Positions 36,385 to 45,877 of a DNA stretch of 53,957 bases are shown piece by piece; the stretch's first letter is position 1, and every line of letters starts with the position of its first letter. The notes below the pieces were generated by a model. The model ran no database searches, had not been told where the DNA came from, and worked only from the letters and a program-made list of their open reading frames with translations. Source of the DNA: Pseudomonadota bacterium (lineage in GTDB: Bacteria > Pseudomonadota > Alphaproteobacteria > Reyranellales > Reyranellaceae); NCBI GenBank assembly GCA_018240745.1, contig JAFEFF010000167.1, positions 1 to 53,957 of the forward strand. Direction: 5' to 3'. The translations under genes and the position numbers were made by a program.

Positions 36385-37128
36385 TCAGAAAGTCGCCTCG
36401 ACCGCGCCCAGGCCGATGAACTCCCCGCGCGCGCTCGTGCCGGGCGGGTAGTAGCGCAGGCCGGTCCATGAGCCGGTGGTAATCGCCTGGCCCCTGGCGA
36501 TACCGCCGCGGAACCGTACGGCATGGTCGATCATCCACGCGAGCGGGCGTACCGGATCGACGGCGCCGAGGCCGCCGGTCTGCTCGACCTCGGTCTTGCC
36601 GTCGATGGTGAGCTTCACCCGCAGGGTCGGCCAGTCGAGCGTGCGCCAGTTCGCGATCGGATCACCGACCACCAGCGCCTGATTCATCTGGTTGTCGGCC
36701 AGCAGCCATTCGGGATCGGCCGACCTGAAATCGGCCAGCCGAGTATCGACTACCTCCATGCCGACGAAGGCGTCGCCCACGGCGGCGAGCGCCTCCTCGC
36801 GATCGACCGGCGTGCTGCGCGCGGCGATGTTCTGGGCAATATGAAACGAGATCTCGATCTCGACACCGATCATGTGCATCGCCTTGCCGTCGAACGTCGC
36901 CGGCGACTTCACCAGCGCGCCGGCCAGCAGCGGGGCCGGGTTGGGATCGGCGGTCGGGGTGCGGGCGCCGACCTTCCAGCCGGCGACCGGGCCGGTCGCC
37001 GCCGCCACGCCGTCCTGGATGGCGAAGACCGTCGCGCGGTCGGGAATAGCGAAGGGCGGTTTCATCTGCACGCCGGAACGGCGCGCCTCGAGCAACCGGT
37101 TGACCGCCTGAGAGATGTCCACGCCCAT
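36385..37128 (-). CDS. 2-oxopent-4-enoate hydratase-like protein (MhpD / FAH fold)
   Basis: A 247-residue protein of the 2-keto-4-pentenoate hydratase group, which in meta-cleavage pathways adds water to 2-oxopent-4-enoate. Recognisable parts are GWKVGARTP near residue 50, the metal-binding MIGVEIEISFHIAQNI (E-x-E pair at about residues 90-92) and GSWTGLRYYPPG near the end. Start ATG 37128. It is divergent from the amidohydrolase operon with 33 nt between starts, so promoters must overlap, suggesting joint control. Enzymes of the same fold act as decarboxylases, so the exact reaction is open. Confidence 0.87.
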   Translation of the reverse strand: MGVDISQAVNRLLEARRSGVQMKPPFAIPDRATVFAIQDGVAAATGPVAGWKVGARTPTADPNPAPLLAGALVKSPATFDGKAMHMIGVEIEISFHIAQNIAARSTPVDREEALAAVGDAFVGMEVVDTRLADFRSADPEWLLADNQMNQALVVGDPIANWRTLDWPTLRVKLTIDGKTEVEQTGGLGAVDPVRPLAWMIDHAVRFRGGIARGQAITTGSWTGLRYYPPGTSARGEFIGLGAVEATF

Positions 37129-37161
37129 GGTAAGCTCCGGCCCAACGATAACGGAGGAACC

Positions 37162-38316
37162 ATGCCCTACGCCGAGGGGCGCGTCATTCACGATGCCGAT
37201 GCCCACATCATGGAGATGCCGGGGTTCCTCGCCGGGCATCTCGAGGCGAAGTACCGCGAGCGCGTGACCGACCTGCAGCTTTTCCCGCGCCGCGACGGTT
37301 TCCAGAGCCGGATCGCCGACGCCGAGCGCGCCAGGAGCGAGGCATTCGACGACTCGCAGATCATGCTGGCCAAGAATTGGTCGGCGCTCGGCTCGTGGCG
37401 TCGGCAGGACCGGCCGCGCTCGATCGACCTGCTGGGCTTCTCCAGCCAGCTGATGTTCACCACGGCGCTGCTCAACTACTCGAACGTGCTGGAGAGCGGC
37501 CCGGACCACGACCTCGCCTATGCCGTGGCGCGGGCGCACACGCGGCACATGGTCGAGTTCTGCTCGGTCGACAAGCGGCTGCTGCCGACCGGCTACGTGC
37601 CCCTGCTCGACTTCGAGCGCACCGCCAGGGCCGCGCACGAGGCGATCGAGGCCGGCGCCAAGGCGCTGATGATCCCGTCGCGCTGCCCGGACAATCATTC
37701 GCCGAGCCATGTCGGCTTCGATCCCCTATGGGCGGTCGCGCAGGAGGCCAGGCTGCCGATCGTGTTCCATGTCGGCGGGGGCGGCGTGCTGCTCGAGAAG
37801 GCCTGGTTCGACAATGGCCTGCCGCCGGTGCCGGACTTCCATGGCGGCGACGACAACTTCCGCTCGCTCGACTACATGGCGATCGGCTACGCGCCGATGA
37901 AGGCGCTGACCGCCCTGATCGTCGACCGGGTGCTCGATCGCTTCCCCAACCTGAAGTTCGGCTGCATCGAGCAGGGCGCCTCGTGGGTCCCGGGCTGGAT
38001 GCGCAACATGGATTCGGCGCACAACGCCTTCTACAAGAACGAGGAGCGGCTGCAGAAGATGTCGCTCAAGCCCAGCGAATTCGTCAAGCGGCAGGTGCGC
38101 GTCACGCCCTATCCGCACGAGGACACGGGCTGGATCATCGCCAACTCGGGCGACGAGGTCTGCCTGTTCTCGTCCGACTACCCGCATGTCGAAGGCGGGC
38201 GCCATTCGATCAAGCGCTTCGAAGTATCGATGGACACCGCCGGCATCAGCACGGCGCAGAAGCAGCGCTTCTACTGCGACAACTTCGTCGATCTCATGGG
38301 CAGGGGCCTGGCATGA
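37162..38316 (+). CDS. Amidohydrolase_2 family metal-dependent hydrolase or decarboxylase
   Basis: A 384-residue TIM-barrel enzyme of the amidohydrolase_2 (ACMSD-like) group. Metal-site elements are DADAHIME near residue 11-18, H in VFHVGGGG (about residue 202), and D in SSDYPHVEGG near the C-terminus. Members decarboxylate or hydrolyse aromatic-derived acids. ATG 37162 has GGAGG 4-5 nt upstream. Its last bases overlap the start of the following crotonase gene (ATGA), so the two proteins are made together. Confidence 0.9.
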   Translation: MPYAEGRVIHDADAHIMEMPGFLAGHLEAKYRERVTDLQLFPRRDGFQSRIADAERARSEAFDDSQIMLAKNWSALGSWRRQDRPRSIDLLGFSSQLMFTTALLNYSNVLESGPDHDLAYAVARAHTRHMVEFCSVDKRLLPTGYVPLLDFERTARAAHEAIEAGAKALMIPSRCPDNHSPSHVGFDPLWAVAQEARLPIVFHVGGGGVLLEKAWFDNGLPPVPDFHGGDDNFRSLDYMAIGYAPMKALTALIVDRVLDRFPNLKFGCIEQGASWVPGWMRNMDSAHNAFYKNEERLQKMSLKPSEFVKRQVRVTPYPHEDTGWIIANSGDEVCLFSSDYPHVEGGRHSIKRFEVSMDTAGISTAQKQRFYCDNFVDLMGRGLA

Positions 38317-39146
38317 AGACATATTCGACCTTGCTGATCGAGCGCACCGGGTCCGTGCACAAGATCACCACCAATCGCCCCGAGGTGTTGAACGCGCAGT
38401 CGCGCATCCTGCTCGAAGAGCTCGACGATGCGTTCAACAGAGCGGTCGACGATGCCGACGTGCGGGTGATCGTTCTCGCCGGCGCCGGCAAGCACTTCTC
38501 GGCCGGCCACGATCTCGGCAGCCCGCAGGAGATGGAGGACCAGAAGAAGACTCCGCTCGAGCCGGGATTCAAGGGCGAGTATCGCCGGCTCTGGGAGCGC
38601 TTCTTCGAGAACACCATGCGATGGCGCGATTTGCCCAAGCCCACCATCGCCCAGGTCCAGGGTTACTGCATCATGGGCGGCATGATGATCGCCTCGGCCT
38701 GCGACCTGATCGTGGCGTCGGACGATGCGCTGTTCGCCGACCGTGCCGTGAAGTGGGGCGGCGCGCACGTGCAGTACTTCTCGATGCCGTGGGACCTCGG
38801 GCCCCGCAAGGCCAAGGAGTATCTCTTCACCGGCGAGTTCATCCCGGCGGCCGAGGCCGAGAAGCTCGGGCTGGTGAATCGAGTCGTGCCGCGCGCGACC
38901 CTGGAAGAAGAGACCATGAACCTCGCGCAGCAGATCGCCGAACGCGATCCGTTCGCGCTCAAGTTCGCCAAGGCCTCGGTCAACGAGATGCAGAACGCGC
39001 AAGGCTGGCGCGAGGCGATGGAAGGCGCGTTCAAGAACTACATGCTCACCATCCCGCACCGCATCGAGCTCGGCACCTACGGCGCCGCGGCGAGGGAGAA
39101 GACCCCGAAGGACCGGTTCAACGTCCTCAACAAGAGGAGCGCCTAG
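38313..39146 (+). CDS. Enoyl-CoA hydratase/isomerase family protein
   Basis: A 277-residue crotonase. The first oxyanion-hole segment is KHFSAGHDLGSP and the second is QGYCIMGGMMIASACDLIVA. It has a long loop after the first segment (EMEDQKKTPLEPGFKGEYRR). ADRAVKWGGAHVQYF replaces the usual PE...G catalytic region, so the exact activity is uncertain. ATG 38313 overlaps the amidohydrolase stop. Together with the amidohydrolase and the divergent hydratase it suggests a short catabolic module handling an aromatic or cyclic acid via CoA thioesters (inference). Confidence 0.9.
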   Translation: MKTYSTLLIERTGSVHKITTNRPEVLNAQSRILLEELDDAFNRAVDDADVRVIVLAGAGKHFSAGHDLGSPQEMEDQKKTPLEPGFKGEYRRLWERFFENTMRWRDLPKPTIAQVQGYCIMGGMMIASACDLIVASDDALFADRAVKWGGAHVQYFSMPWDLGPRKAKEYLFTGEFIPAAEAEKLGLVNRVVPRATLEEETMNLAQQIAERDPFALKFAKASVNEMQNAQGWREAMEGAFKNYMLTIPHRIELGTYGAAAREKTPKDRFNVLNKRSA

Positions 39147-39243
39147 CCTCCCTGTCAGACGGTGTCAGCGCCTTACGCTGGCCTCCGTCGCGGACTGCCG
39201 CGCCCGCTGAGCGCGAAGACAGCCGCCTGGCGAAGCGGTGTCG

Positions 39244-39287
39244 TTGACTCCTCCGGCCGCCCATTGTCCTAATGTCATGACAATAGG
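39244..39287 (+). promoter_or_regulatory. Promoter with overlapping 20-bp palindromic operator
   Basis: A -35-like TTGACT (39244-39249) and a -10-like TCCTAA (39267-39272) are 17 nt apart. Overlapping the -10, CCTAATGTCATGACAATAGG (39268-39287) is a 20-bp palindrome with a single mismatched pair. It lies 39 nt before the TTG start of the first gene of the ABC/LeuCD operon, which encodes a GntR/UTRA regulator, the likely binder. Confidence 0.65.
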
Positions 39288-39326
39288 AGAGCTGGTCCGA
39301 AGACTGGCCGGCCGGAGGACGTCCAT

Positions 39327-40310
39327 TTGATCAAGTTTCGTGCGATCGCGGCTGCGCTTGCCCTCAGCCTTGGCCTCGCCGGCGCCGCCCGTGCCGAGGA
39401 CATCGTCGTCACCCACTACGCCTCGCTGCTCTACGGCACGCCCTATGCCGTCGCGCTCGACAAGGGCTTCTTCAAGCAGGCCGGCGTCGACGTCTCCAGC
39501 ATCCTGACCTCCAAGGGGGGCGGCACGTCGGTGCGCAACATGATGGCCGGCGATACGCTGTTCGCCGAGGTTGCCTTCCCGGCCGCACTCAGCGCGCTGA
39601 AGGAGGGCTTTCCGATCAAGATCATCAGCGGCGGCACCGCCGGTCCCAGCTCGTTCTGGGTGACACGGCCCGACGTGAAGATCGACACGCCGGAGGACCT
39701 CAAGGGCAAGCGCTTCGTCTACAGCCGGCCCAAGTCGGTGAGCGAGAGCAGCATCTTCGCCGTCCTGAAGAGCCACGGCCTCAAGCCCAGCGACGTGCAG
39801 ATGATCGCGATCGGCGACTTCGGCGCCGGCCTGACCGCGCTCGAGCACAACAAGATCGACATCGCCATCATTCCCGAGCCGATCTACTCGCAGAAGATGA
39901 AGGCCGGCGCCAAGTACAAGATCATTTCCTGGCTGGATTCGAAGCTGCCGCCTTACACCCAGACGGTCGGCATCGCGACCAACGACATGATCGCCAAGAA
40001 GGGCGCCCAGCTCGCGGCCGTGATCGAGGGACGCCGCAAGGGCACCGACGTGCTCTACAGCGACCAGAAGGCGACCGCGGCGGCGCTCGCCAAGGCCTAC
40101 AACCTGCCGCCGGACATCGCCGCATCGGCGCTGGCCGGCATCCTCAAGCAGACGCCGAACTGGTGGAGCCGCGGCGGGCTCGACATGAAGCAGATGGAGC
40201 TCACCGCGCAGTCCCTGAAGGACACCGGCGCGTTCGAGGGCGACGTCGACTGGAAGGCGGCGATCGACGACCGCTTCATCCCGAAGGACCTGCAGACCAG
40301 GACGCAGTGA
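39327..40310 (+). CDS. ABC transporter substrate-binding protein (NMT1/TauA-like)
   Basis: A 327-residue periplasmic receptor, first gene of an eight-gene operon. The start is TTG 39327 with GGAGG at 39314-39318, 8 nt upstream. Residues 1-23 form a Sec signal ending AARA. The mature part opens with EDIVVTHYASLLYGTPYAVALDKGFF, typical of the NMT1/SsuA/TauA fold. The ligand is probably an organic acid matching the lyase and dehydratase encoded downstream, although this receptor family is better known for sulfonates and amides. It precedes the ATPase by 19 nt. Confidence 0.9.
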   Translation: MIKFRAIAAALALSLGLAGAARAEDIVVTHYASLLYGTPYAVALDKGFFKQAGVDVSSILTSKGGGTSVRNMMAGDTLFAEVAFPAALSALKEGFPIKIISGGTAGPSSFWVTRPDVKIDTPEDLKGKRFVYSRPKSVSESSIFAVLKSHGLKPSDVQMIAIGDFGAGLTALEHNKIDIAIIPEPIYSQKMKAGAKYKIISWLDSKLPPYTQTVGIATNDMIAKKGAQLAAVIEGRRKGTDVLYSDQKATAAALAKAYNLPPDIAASALAGILKQTPNWWSRGGLDMKQMELTAQSLKDTGAFEGDVDWKAAIDDRFIPKDLQTRTQ

Positions 40311-40329
40311 CGTCGATGACCAAAATCGC

Positions 40330-41132
<803 letters not shown>

Positions 41133-41136
<4 letters not shown>

Positions 41137-41300
41137 ACGCGGCAACCGCGCTCGACCTTCCTCCCTGGCGAAGCCGGGGAGGTGTCGCGGTAATCCGCGA
41201 CGGGGTCATAGGCCCCACCGAGACTGCGGCTCATGACCCCTCCGCCCGCGCAGGACGCGGGCACCTCCCCACGCTACGCGCAGGGAGGAACCATGAGTAA
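41133..41300 (+). other. Vestigial start and 55-codon frame between ATPase and permease
   Basis: ATG 41133 overlaps the ATPase stop in the same ATGA manner used by every later gene pair of the operon, and is followed by MNAATALDLPPW, a plausible permease N-terminus. The frame then enters the palindromic repeat and ends at TAA 41298, out of frame with the permease. I read it as the remnant of the original permease start, cut off by repeat insertion. It could still serve as a translated leader. Confidence 0.5.
41160..41288. repeat. 129-bp CCTCCCT...AGGGAGG inverted-repeat element inside the operon
   Basis: Two imperfect arms of about 50 bp (starting CCTCCCTG, with GGGGAGGTG, CGCG and GGGGTCA in matching order) are inverted around a 25-nt centre. 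Its right end supplies the CAGGGAGGAA that serves as ribosome-binding site for the permease at 41293. It resembles mosaic intergenic elements common in Rhizobiales. Confidence 0.75.
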
Positions 41301-42042
41301 AGCCGGCTGGATCCGTCTCGTCGTGCTGGTCGCCTTCTTCGGCGCGGTCGAAGCGCTCTGCCGTACCGGCGCGATCTCGCCCAAGCTGATCATCGCGCCC
41401 TCCGCAATGCTCGGGGCGATGGTGAAGCTGCTCGCCTCGGGCGAGATGGGCGACGACATCCGCCAGACCCTGCTGTCGGTCGCCATCGCCATGGGCCTGT
41501 CGATCGTCGGCGGCTTCGGTCTGGGCTGCGTTCTCTACTGGCTGCCGCCGCTGCGCCGCGCGGTCGATCCGTTCCTCGCGGCCTACTACTCGCTGCCGCA
41601 CTTTGCCTTCTATCCATTGCTGATCGTGATCTTCGGCCTGGGGGCGCTGCCGCTGATCGTATTGGCGACCCTGTTCGCCATGGTGGCGATGACCATGGCG
41701 ACGCTGACCGGCCTCGACCGCATCCCGCGCGTGCTGATCAAGACCGCGCGCATGCAGCGCCTCTCCCTGCCGGCCGAGATCTGGCACATCCGCCTGCCCG
41801 CAGCGGCGCCTCACCTGTTCTCGGGGCTGAAGCTCGCCGTCACCTACTCCTTCATCGGCGTGATCGCCGGCGAGTTCATCCTCTCGACCAGCGGGCTCGG
41901 TCATCAGATCGCCTTCGCCTACGACAACTTCGACAACCCGACGATGTACGGGCTGATCCTGTTCGTCCTCTGCATCGCCATCGTCTTCAACCTGCTGGTG
42001 TTCGCCTACGAGCGGCGTCTGGCGAGGCAGCGCGGCCTGTGA
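41293..42042 (+). CDS. ABC transporter permease 1 (SsuC/TauC type)
   Basis: A 249-residue permease with about six helices and the coupling loop KTARMQRLSLPAEIWHIRLP. ATG 41293 has AGGGAGG 5-6 nt upstream, coming from the repeat element. An in-frame ATG 41233 lies within the repeat and is less likely. The GTG of the second permease overlaps its stop (GTGA). Two non-identical permeases in this family imply a heterodimeric channel rather than the usual homodimer. Confidence 0.92.
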   Translation: MSKAGWIRLVVLVAFFGAVEALCRTGAISPKLIIAPSAMLGAMVKLLASGEMGDDIRQTLLSVAIAMGLSIVGGFGLGCVLYWLPPLRRAVDPFLAAYYSLPHFAFYPLLIVIFGLGALPLIVLATLFAMVAMTMATLTGLDRIPRVLIKTARMQRLSLPAEIWHIRLPAAAPHLFSGLKLAVTYSFIGVIAGEFILSTSGLGHQIAFAYDNFDNPTMYGLILFVLCIAIVFNLLVFAYERRLARQRGL

Positions 42043-42788
42043 CCGCCGTCCGCACCCTGCGCGGCCCGCTGCTGCTCACGGCCAGCCTGCTGGTGGCATG
42101 GCAGCTCCTGCACCAATGGGCCGGCGACACCGCGCTCACCGCGCCGCTGCCGACGCTCGAGCATCTCTGGACGATGATCGGCCAGAAGCGGTTCGTGCCG
42201 CACGTCACCGAGACCGGCCTCGCCTTCCTGCAGGCGCTGGCGATCGCCTGGATCGCCGGCGTCGGCGTCGGCGTGCTGCTGGGCGGGCACAGGCTTTCGG
42301 GCGAGGTCGCCGAGCCGATCCTGGTCGGCCTCTACTCGCTGCCCAAGATCACGCTCTATCCGGTGATCCTGCTGCTGTTCGGCCTCGGCATGCCGGCCAA
42401 GGTCGCGTTCGGCGCGCTGCACGGCATCATCCCGGTCGTGCTGTTCACCATGAGCGCGGTGCGCAACGTCAACCGCACCTACCTGCGCGCCGGCCGCTCG
42501 ATGCGGCTCACGCCGATGCAGATGGCCTGGCGCATCCTGATCCCGGCGACCCTGCCGGAGATCTTCAGCGGCCTGCGCATCGGCTTCTCGCTCACCCTGC
42601 TCGGCACCATGCTGGGCGAGCTGTTCGCCTCGCAGCGCGGCCTCGGCTTCCTGCTGATGACGGCGATCGACCTCAACGACGTGGCGACGATCCTCGCCAT
42701 CGCCGTGCTGATCTCGCTGTTCGCCGTGGTCGCCAACACGATCCTGCTGGCGATCGACCGTCGCCTGCGTCGCGGGTCCGCGGCATGA
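42039..42788 (+). CDS. ABC transporter permease 2 (SsuC/TauC type)
   Basis: A 249-residue permease of the same length as permease 1 but clearly different in sequence; its coupling loop is RAGRSMRLTPMQMAWRILIP. The start GTG 42039 overlaps the previous TGA. It ends in ATGA shared with the GntR regulator gene, so expression of all these proteins is coupled. Confidence 0.92.
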   Translation: MTAVRTLRGPLLLTASLLVAWQLLHQWAGDTALTAPLPTLEHLWTMIGQKRFVPHVTETGLAFLQALAIAWIAGVGVGVLLGGHRLSGEVAEPILVGLYSLPKITLYPVILLLFGLGMPAKVAFGALHGIIPVVLFTMSAVRNVNRTYLRAGRSMRLTPMQMAWRILIPATLPEIFSGLRIGFSLTLLGTMLGELFASQRGLGFLLMTAIDLNDVATILAIAVLISLFAVVANTILLAIDRRLRRGSAA

Positions 42789-43552
42789 CCATCGTCGACC
42801 GCGATCTCGGCGCGCCCCTGCATCACCAGATCTACCTGGTGCTGGCCGACGGGATTGCGGCCGGCCGCTACGCTGCGGGCGAGCTCCTGCCGACCGAGGA
42901 GCAGCTCGGCAAGCTGTTCCGCGTCTCGCGCATCACCGTGCGCCGCGCCATGGCGAGCCTGCAGAATGCCGGCCTGATCGAGCGCGGCGCCGGCCGCCGC
43001 ACCGTCGTCAAGCCGCTGGGCAAGCCGCTCAAGATGCCGATGGCGTCGGTGATCTCCAACATCGCCGCCTACGGCGCCCAGACCGTCGCCCGGGTGATCG
43101 AGTTCGGCTACGGCCCGGCGCCCGCCTTCCTGCGCGAGCGCCTGTGGGAGGGCGATCGGCCGGTGCAGCGCGCCGTGCGCATCCGCAGCCACGACGGCCA
43201 GCCGGTGATGCATCTCACGAGCCATGTGCCCGGGACGCTGGGCAGAACCTTCAGCCGCGCCGAGCTCGACCGCATCCCGATGTTCCAGCTGCTGACCCGC
43301 GCCGGCGCCCACATCTCGGCCGGCGAGCAGATCGTGTCGGCGACCCTGGCCGACCCGGTCGTGGCGCGGCGACTCGAGATCAAGGTCGGCGCCGCGCTGG
43401 TCGACCTGCGCACCATGATGGTCGATCACAAGGGCCGCGCCGTCGAATATGTCGAGATGCTGGCGCCGCCCGAACGCCTGAGCCTGCGTTTCGAGCTCGG
43501 CGCCGAGCAGCTCGTTTCCGTTTCACCGAAGTCGAGAAGGAGATCGCCATGA
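42785..43552 (+). CDS. GntR family regulator, HutC/UTRA type
   Basis: A 255-residue repressor. Residues 1-75 are the GntR winged HTH (PLHHQIYLVLADGIAAGRY, then LPTEEQLGKLFRVSRITVRRAM), and residues about 85-240 are a UTRA ligand-binding domain as in HutC, ending with VEYVEMLAPPERLSLRFEL. It sits in the middle of the operon it probably controls, with ATGA overlaps on both sides. The palindrome at 39268-39287 is the likely operator and a pathway acid or CoA ester the likely inducer (inference). Confidence 0.93.
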   Translation: MTIVDRDLGAPLHHQIYLVLADGIAAGRYAAGELLPTEEQLGKLFRVSRITVRRAMASLQNAGLIERGAGRRTVVKPLGKPLKMPMASVISNIAAYGAQTVARVIEFGYGPAPAFLRERLWEGDRPVQRAVRIRSHDGQPVMHLTSHVPGTLGRTFSRAELDRIPMFQLLTRAGAHISAGEQIVSATLADPVVARRLEIKVGAALVDLRTMMVDHKGRAVEYVEMLAPPERLSLRFELGAEQLVSVSPKSRRRSP

Positions 43553-44439
43553 GTACCGCCACCAGCCAGGCAGCCAGGTTCAAGGCAATGCTGAAGAGCG
43601 GCAAGATGATCGTGGCGCCCGGCGCCATCGACTGCATCACCGGCAAGCTGATCGAGCAGGCGGGCTTCGAGGCCGTCTACATGACCGGCGCCGGCACCTC
43701 GGCGACCCTGGGCTATCCCGACTACGGCCTGATCACCATGACCGAGATGGTGGCGAACGCGTCACGAATTGCCAATTCGATACAAGTGCCGCTGATCAGC
43801 GACAGCGACACCGGCTACGGCAACGAGCTCAACATGTTCCGGACCGTGCAGGAGTTCGAGCGCGCCGGCATCGCCGCCATCCATGTCGAGGACCAGGTGT
43901 TCCCCAAGAAGTGCGGGCATCTCGAGAACAAGGAGCTGGTGAGCCGCGAGGACTACATCGCCAAGATCCGCGCTGCCGCGGCCGCCAAGCGGACGCCCGA
44001 CTTCACCGTCATCGCCCGCACCGATAGCCGCGCCGTGGCGGGCTTCGACGAGGCGATCGCCCGCGCCAACCTGGCCCTCGCCAATGGCGCCGATGCGGCG
44101 TTCGTCGAGGCGCCGCAGACGCTGAGCGAGGTCGAGCAGGTGCCGAAACTGGTCAAGGGTCCATGCCTCCTGAACATGGTGCGCGGCGGCAAGACGCCGG
44201 AGGTTCCGCTCGCCGATGCGGAGCGCATGGGCTACGCGATCTCGATCCTGCCCGGCCTGTTGCTGGGTAACATCATCGCGATCTGCGACCGGACGCTGGC
44301 CGAGGTAAAGCGACTCGGCAAGTTCCCGCCGCCGCTGGTAGAGTCCTCGCCGGCCAGGACGTTTGCGCGCTTCGGCGCCGCCGACTGGGATGCCCGCCGA
44401 ACCGCCTTCCGCGACGCGCTCAAGGCCGCCGCCGAGTAG
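43549..44439 (+). CDS. Isocitrate lyase/PEP mutase superfamily C-C lyase
   Basis: A 296-residue TIM-barrel lyase of the methylisocitrate-lyase/dimethylmalate-lyase group. The magnesium-binding D85-D87 (SDSDTGYGN), E114-D115-Q and the K120-K-C122-G-H motif with the catalytic cysteine are intact, so it should cleave a 2- or 3-substituted malate to two acids, rather than act as PEP mutase or oxaloacetate decarboxylase, which lack the cysteine. The start ATG overlaps the GntR stop. Next to LeuC/LeuD-like genes, the closest known arrangement is 2,3-dimethylmalate lyase with its dehydratase in nicotinate fermentation; the actual substrate here is unproven. Confidence 0.9.
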   Translation: MSTATSQAARFKAMLKSGKMIVAPGAIDCITGKLIEQAGFEAVYMTGAGTSATLGYPDYGLITMTEMVANASRIANSIQVPLISDSDTGYGNELNMFRTVQEFERAGIAAIHVEDQVFPKKCGHLENKELVSREDYIAKIRAAAAAKRTPDFTVIARTDSRAVAGFDEAIARANLALANGADAAFVEAPQTLSEVEQVPKLVKGPCLLNMVRGGKTPEVPLADAERMGYAISILPGLLLGNIIAICDRTLAEVKRLGKFPPPLVESSPARTFARFGAADWDARRTAFRDALKAAAE

Positions 44440-44453
44440 AGAGGACCATTGCG

Positions 44454-45866
44454 ATGACCGCCCCGCGGACCATGTTCGAGAAGATCTGGCAGCGCCACGT
44501 CGTGGTCGACCGGCCGGATGGCTACACGCTGCTCTACATCGACCGCCACCTGATGCATGACGGCTCCTCGCCGGCCTATGCCCGCCTCAAGGCGCGCGGC
44601 ATGAACCTGCGGCGGGCCGACCGCGCCGCGGCGACGCCCGACCACTACGTCAAGACCGATCACCGCTCGAAGGACGTGCCCGATCCCGACCATCGGCGGC
44701 TGCTGAACGACATCACCAAGAACTGCAACGAGGCCGGCGTCACGCTGTTCGACCTGGGCGACGTCCGCCAGGGCATCATCCATGTCGTCGGCCCCGAGCA
44801 GGGCCTCAGCCAGCCCGGCCTGACGCTGGTGTGCGGCGATTCGCACACCTCGACGCACGGCGCGCTGGGTGCACTCGCCTTCGGCATCGGCTCGTCGGAA
44901 GTGACCCATGTCATGGCGACGCAGTGCCTGTGGCAGCGCAAGCCAAAGTCGATGCGCATCACCGTCGACGGCGCGCTCCATCCGCACATCACCGGCAAGG
45001 ACATCATCCTCGCCATCATCGCCAAAATCGGCGCCGCCGGCGCGGTCGGCCACGTGATGGAATATGCCGGCAGCGCGATCCGGGGCCTGTCGATGGAAGG
45101 CCGACTCACGCTCTGCAACATGTCGATCGAGGCCGGAGGCCGCGCCGGCATGGTCGCGCCCGACGACACGACCTTCCAGTACCTCGACGGCAAGCCGTTC
45201 GCGCCCAAGGGCGCGAACTGGGACAAGGCGATGGCTTTCTGGAAGACCGTGCCGACCGAGGACGGCGCCGCCTTCGACCGCGAGGTCACGCTGAACGCCG
45301 CCGAGATCGCGCCGATGGTGACCTGGGGCACCTCTCCCGAGGACGCGCTGTCGATCAGCGGCCGCGTGCCCGATCCCGCCTCCGCGCCCGACGCCGGCAA
45401 GCAGGAGAACATGAAACGGGCGCTGGAATACATGGACCTCAAGCCCGGCACGCCGATGGACGGCATCGCCGTCGATCGCGTGTTCATCGGCTCCTGCACC
45501 AACAGCCGCATCGAGGACCTGCGGGCCGCCGCGGCGGTCGCCAAGGGCCGCAAGGCCAAGATCCCGGCGTGGGTCGTGGCGGGCTCCGGCCTGGTCAAGC
45601 AGCAGGCCGAGGCCGAGGGGCTCGACAGGATCTTCCGCGAGGCCGGCTTCGACTGGCGCGAGCCGGGCTGCTCGATGTGCATCGGCGTCAACGGCGACAC
45701 CGGCGTGCTCGGCCAGCGCATCGCCTCGACCTCCAACCGCAACTTCATCGGCCGCCAGGGCGTCGGCGTGCGCACCCACCTCGTGAGCCCGGCGATGGCT
45801 GCCGCGGCGGCGGTCACCGGCCACTTCACCGACGTGCGCAAGCTGCTGGGCCAGGATCGGGGCTAG
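44454..45866 (+). CDS. LeuC-like hydro-lyase large subunit (3-isopropylmalate dehydratase family)
   Basis: A 470-residue aconitase-superfamily protein of bacterial LeuC length. The [4Fe-4S] ligands C348 (GSCTNSR), C406 and C409 (PGCSMC) are present. Compared with biosynthetic LeuC as I recall it, several conserved stretches differ: HEVTSPQAF is HDGSSPAYA, the CLAMNNDRL stretch after the cluster is CIGVNGDTG, and NFEGRQG is NFIGRQG. With no leuA or leuB here and a lyase gene immediately upstream, a catabolic hydro-lyase for another 2- or 3-substituted malate is more likely than leucine synthesis. GAGG lies 9 nt before ATG 44454. Confidence 0.9.
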   Translation: MTAPRTMFEKIWQRHVVVDRPDGYTLLYIDRHLMHDGSSPAYARLKARGMNLRRADRAAATPDHYVKTDHRSKDVPDPDHRRLLNDITKNCNEAGVTLFDLGDVRQGIIHVVGPEQGLSQPGLTLVCGDSHTSTHGALGALAFGIGSSEVTHVMATQCLWQRKPKSMRITVDGALHPHITGKDIILAIIAKIGAAGAVGHVMEYAGSAIRGLSMEGRLTLCNMSIEAGGRAGMVAPDDTTFQYLDGKPFAPKGANWDKAMAFWKTVPTEDGAAFDREVTLNAAEIAPMVTWGTSPEDALSISGRVPDPASAPDAGKQENMKRALEYMDLKPGTPMDGIAVDRVFIGSCTNSRIEDLRAAAAVAKGRKAKIPAWVVAGSGLVKQQAEAEGLDRIFREAGFDWREPGCSMCIGVNGDTGVLGQRIASTSNRNFIGRQGVGVRTHLVSPAMAAAAAVTGHFTDVRKLLGQDRG

Positions 45867-45877
45867 GGAGGACGGAG

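Noticed and set aside
41233..41292. In-frame upstream ATG for permease 1
   Set aside because: The extension lies within the inverted repeat and encodes PAQDAGTSPRYAQ-type sequence unlike permease N-termini; ATG 41293 has a strong AGGGAGG.
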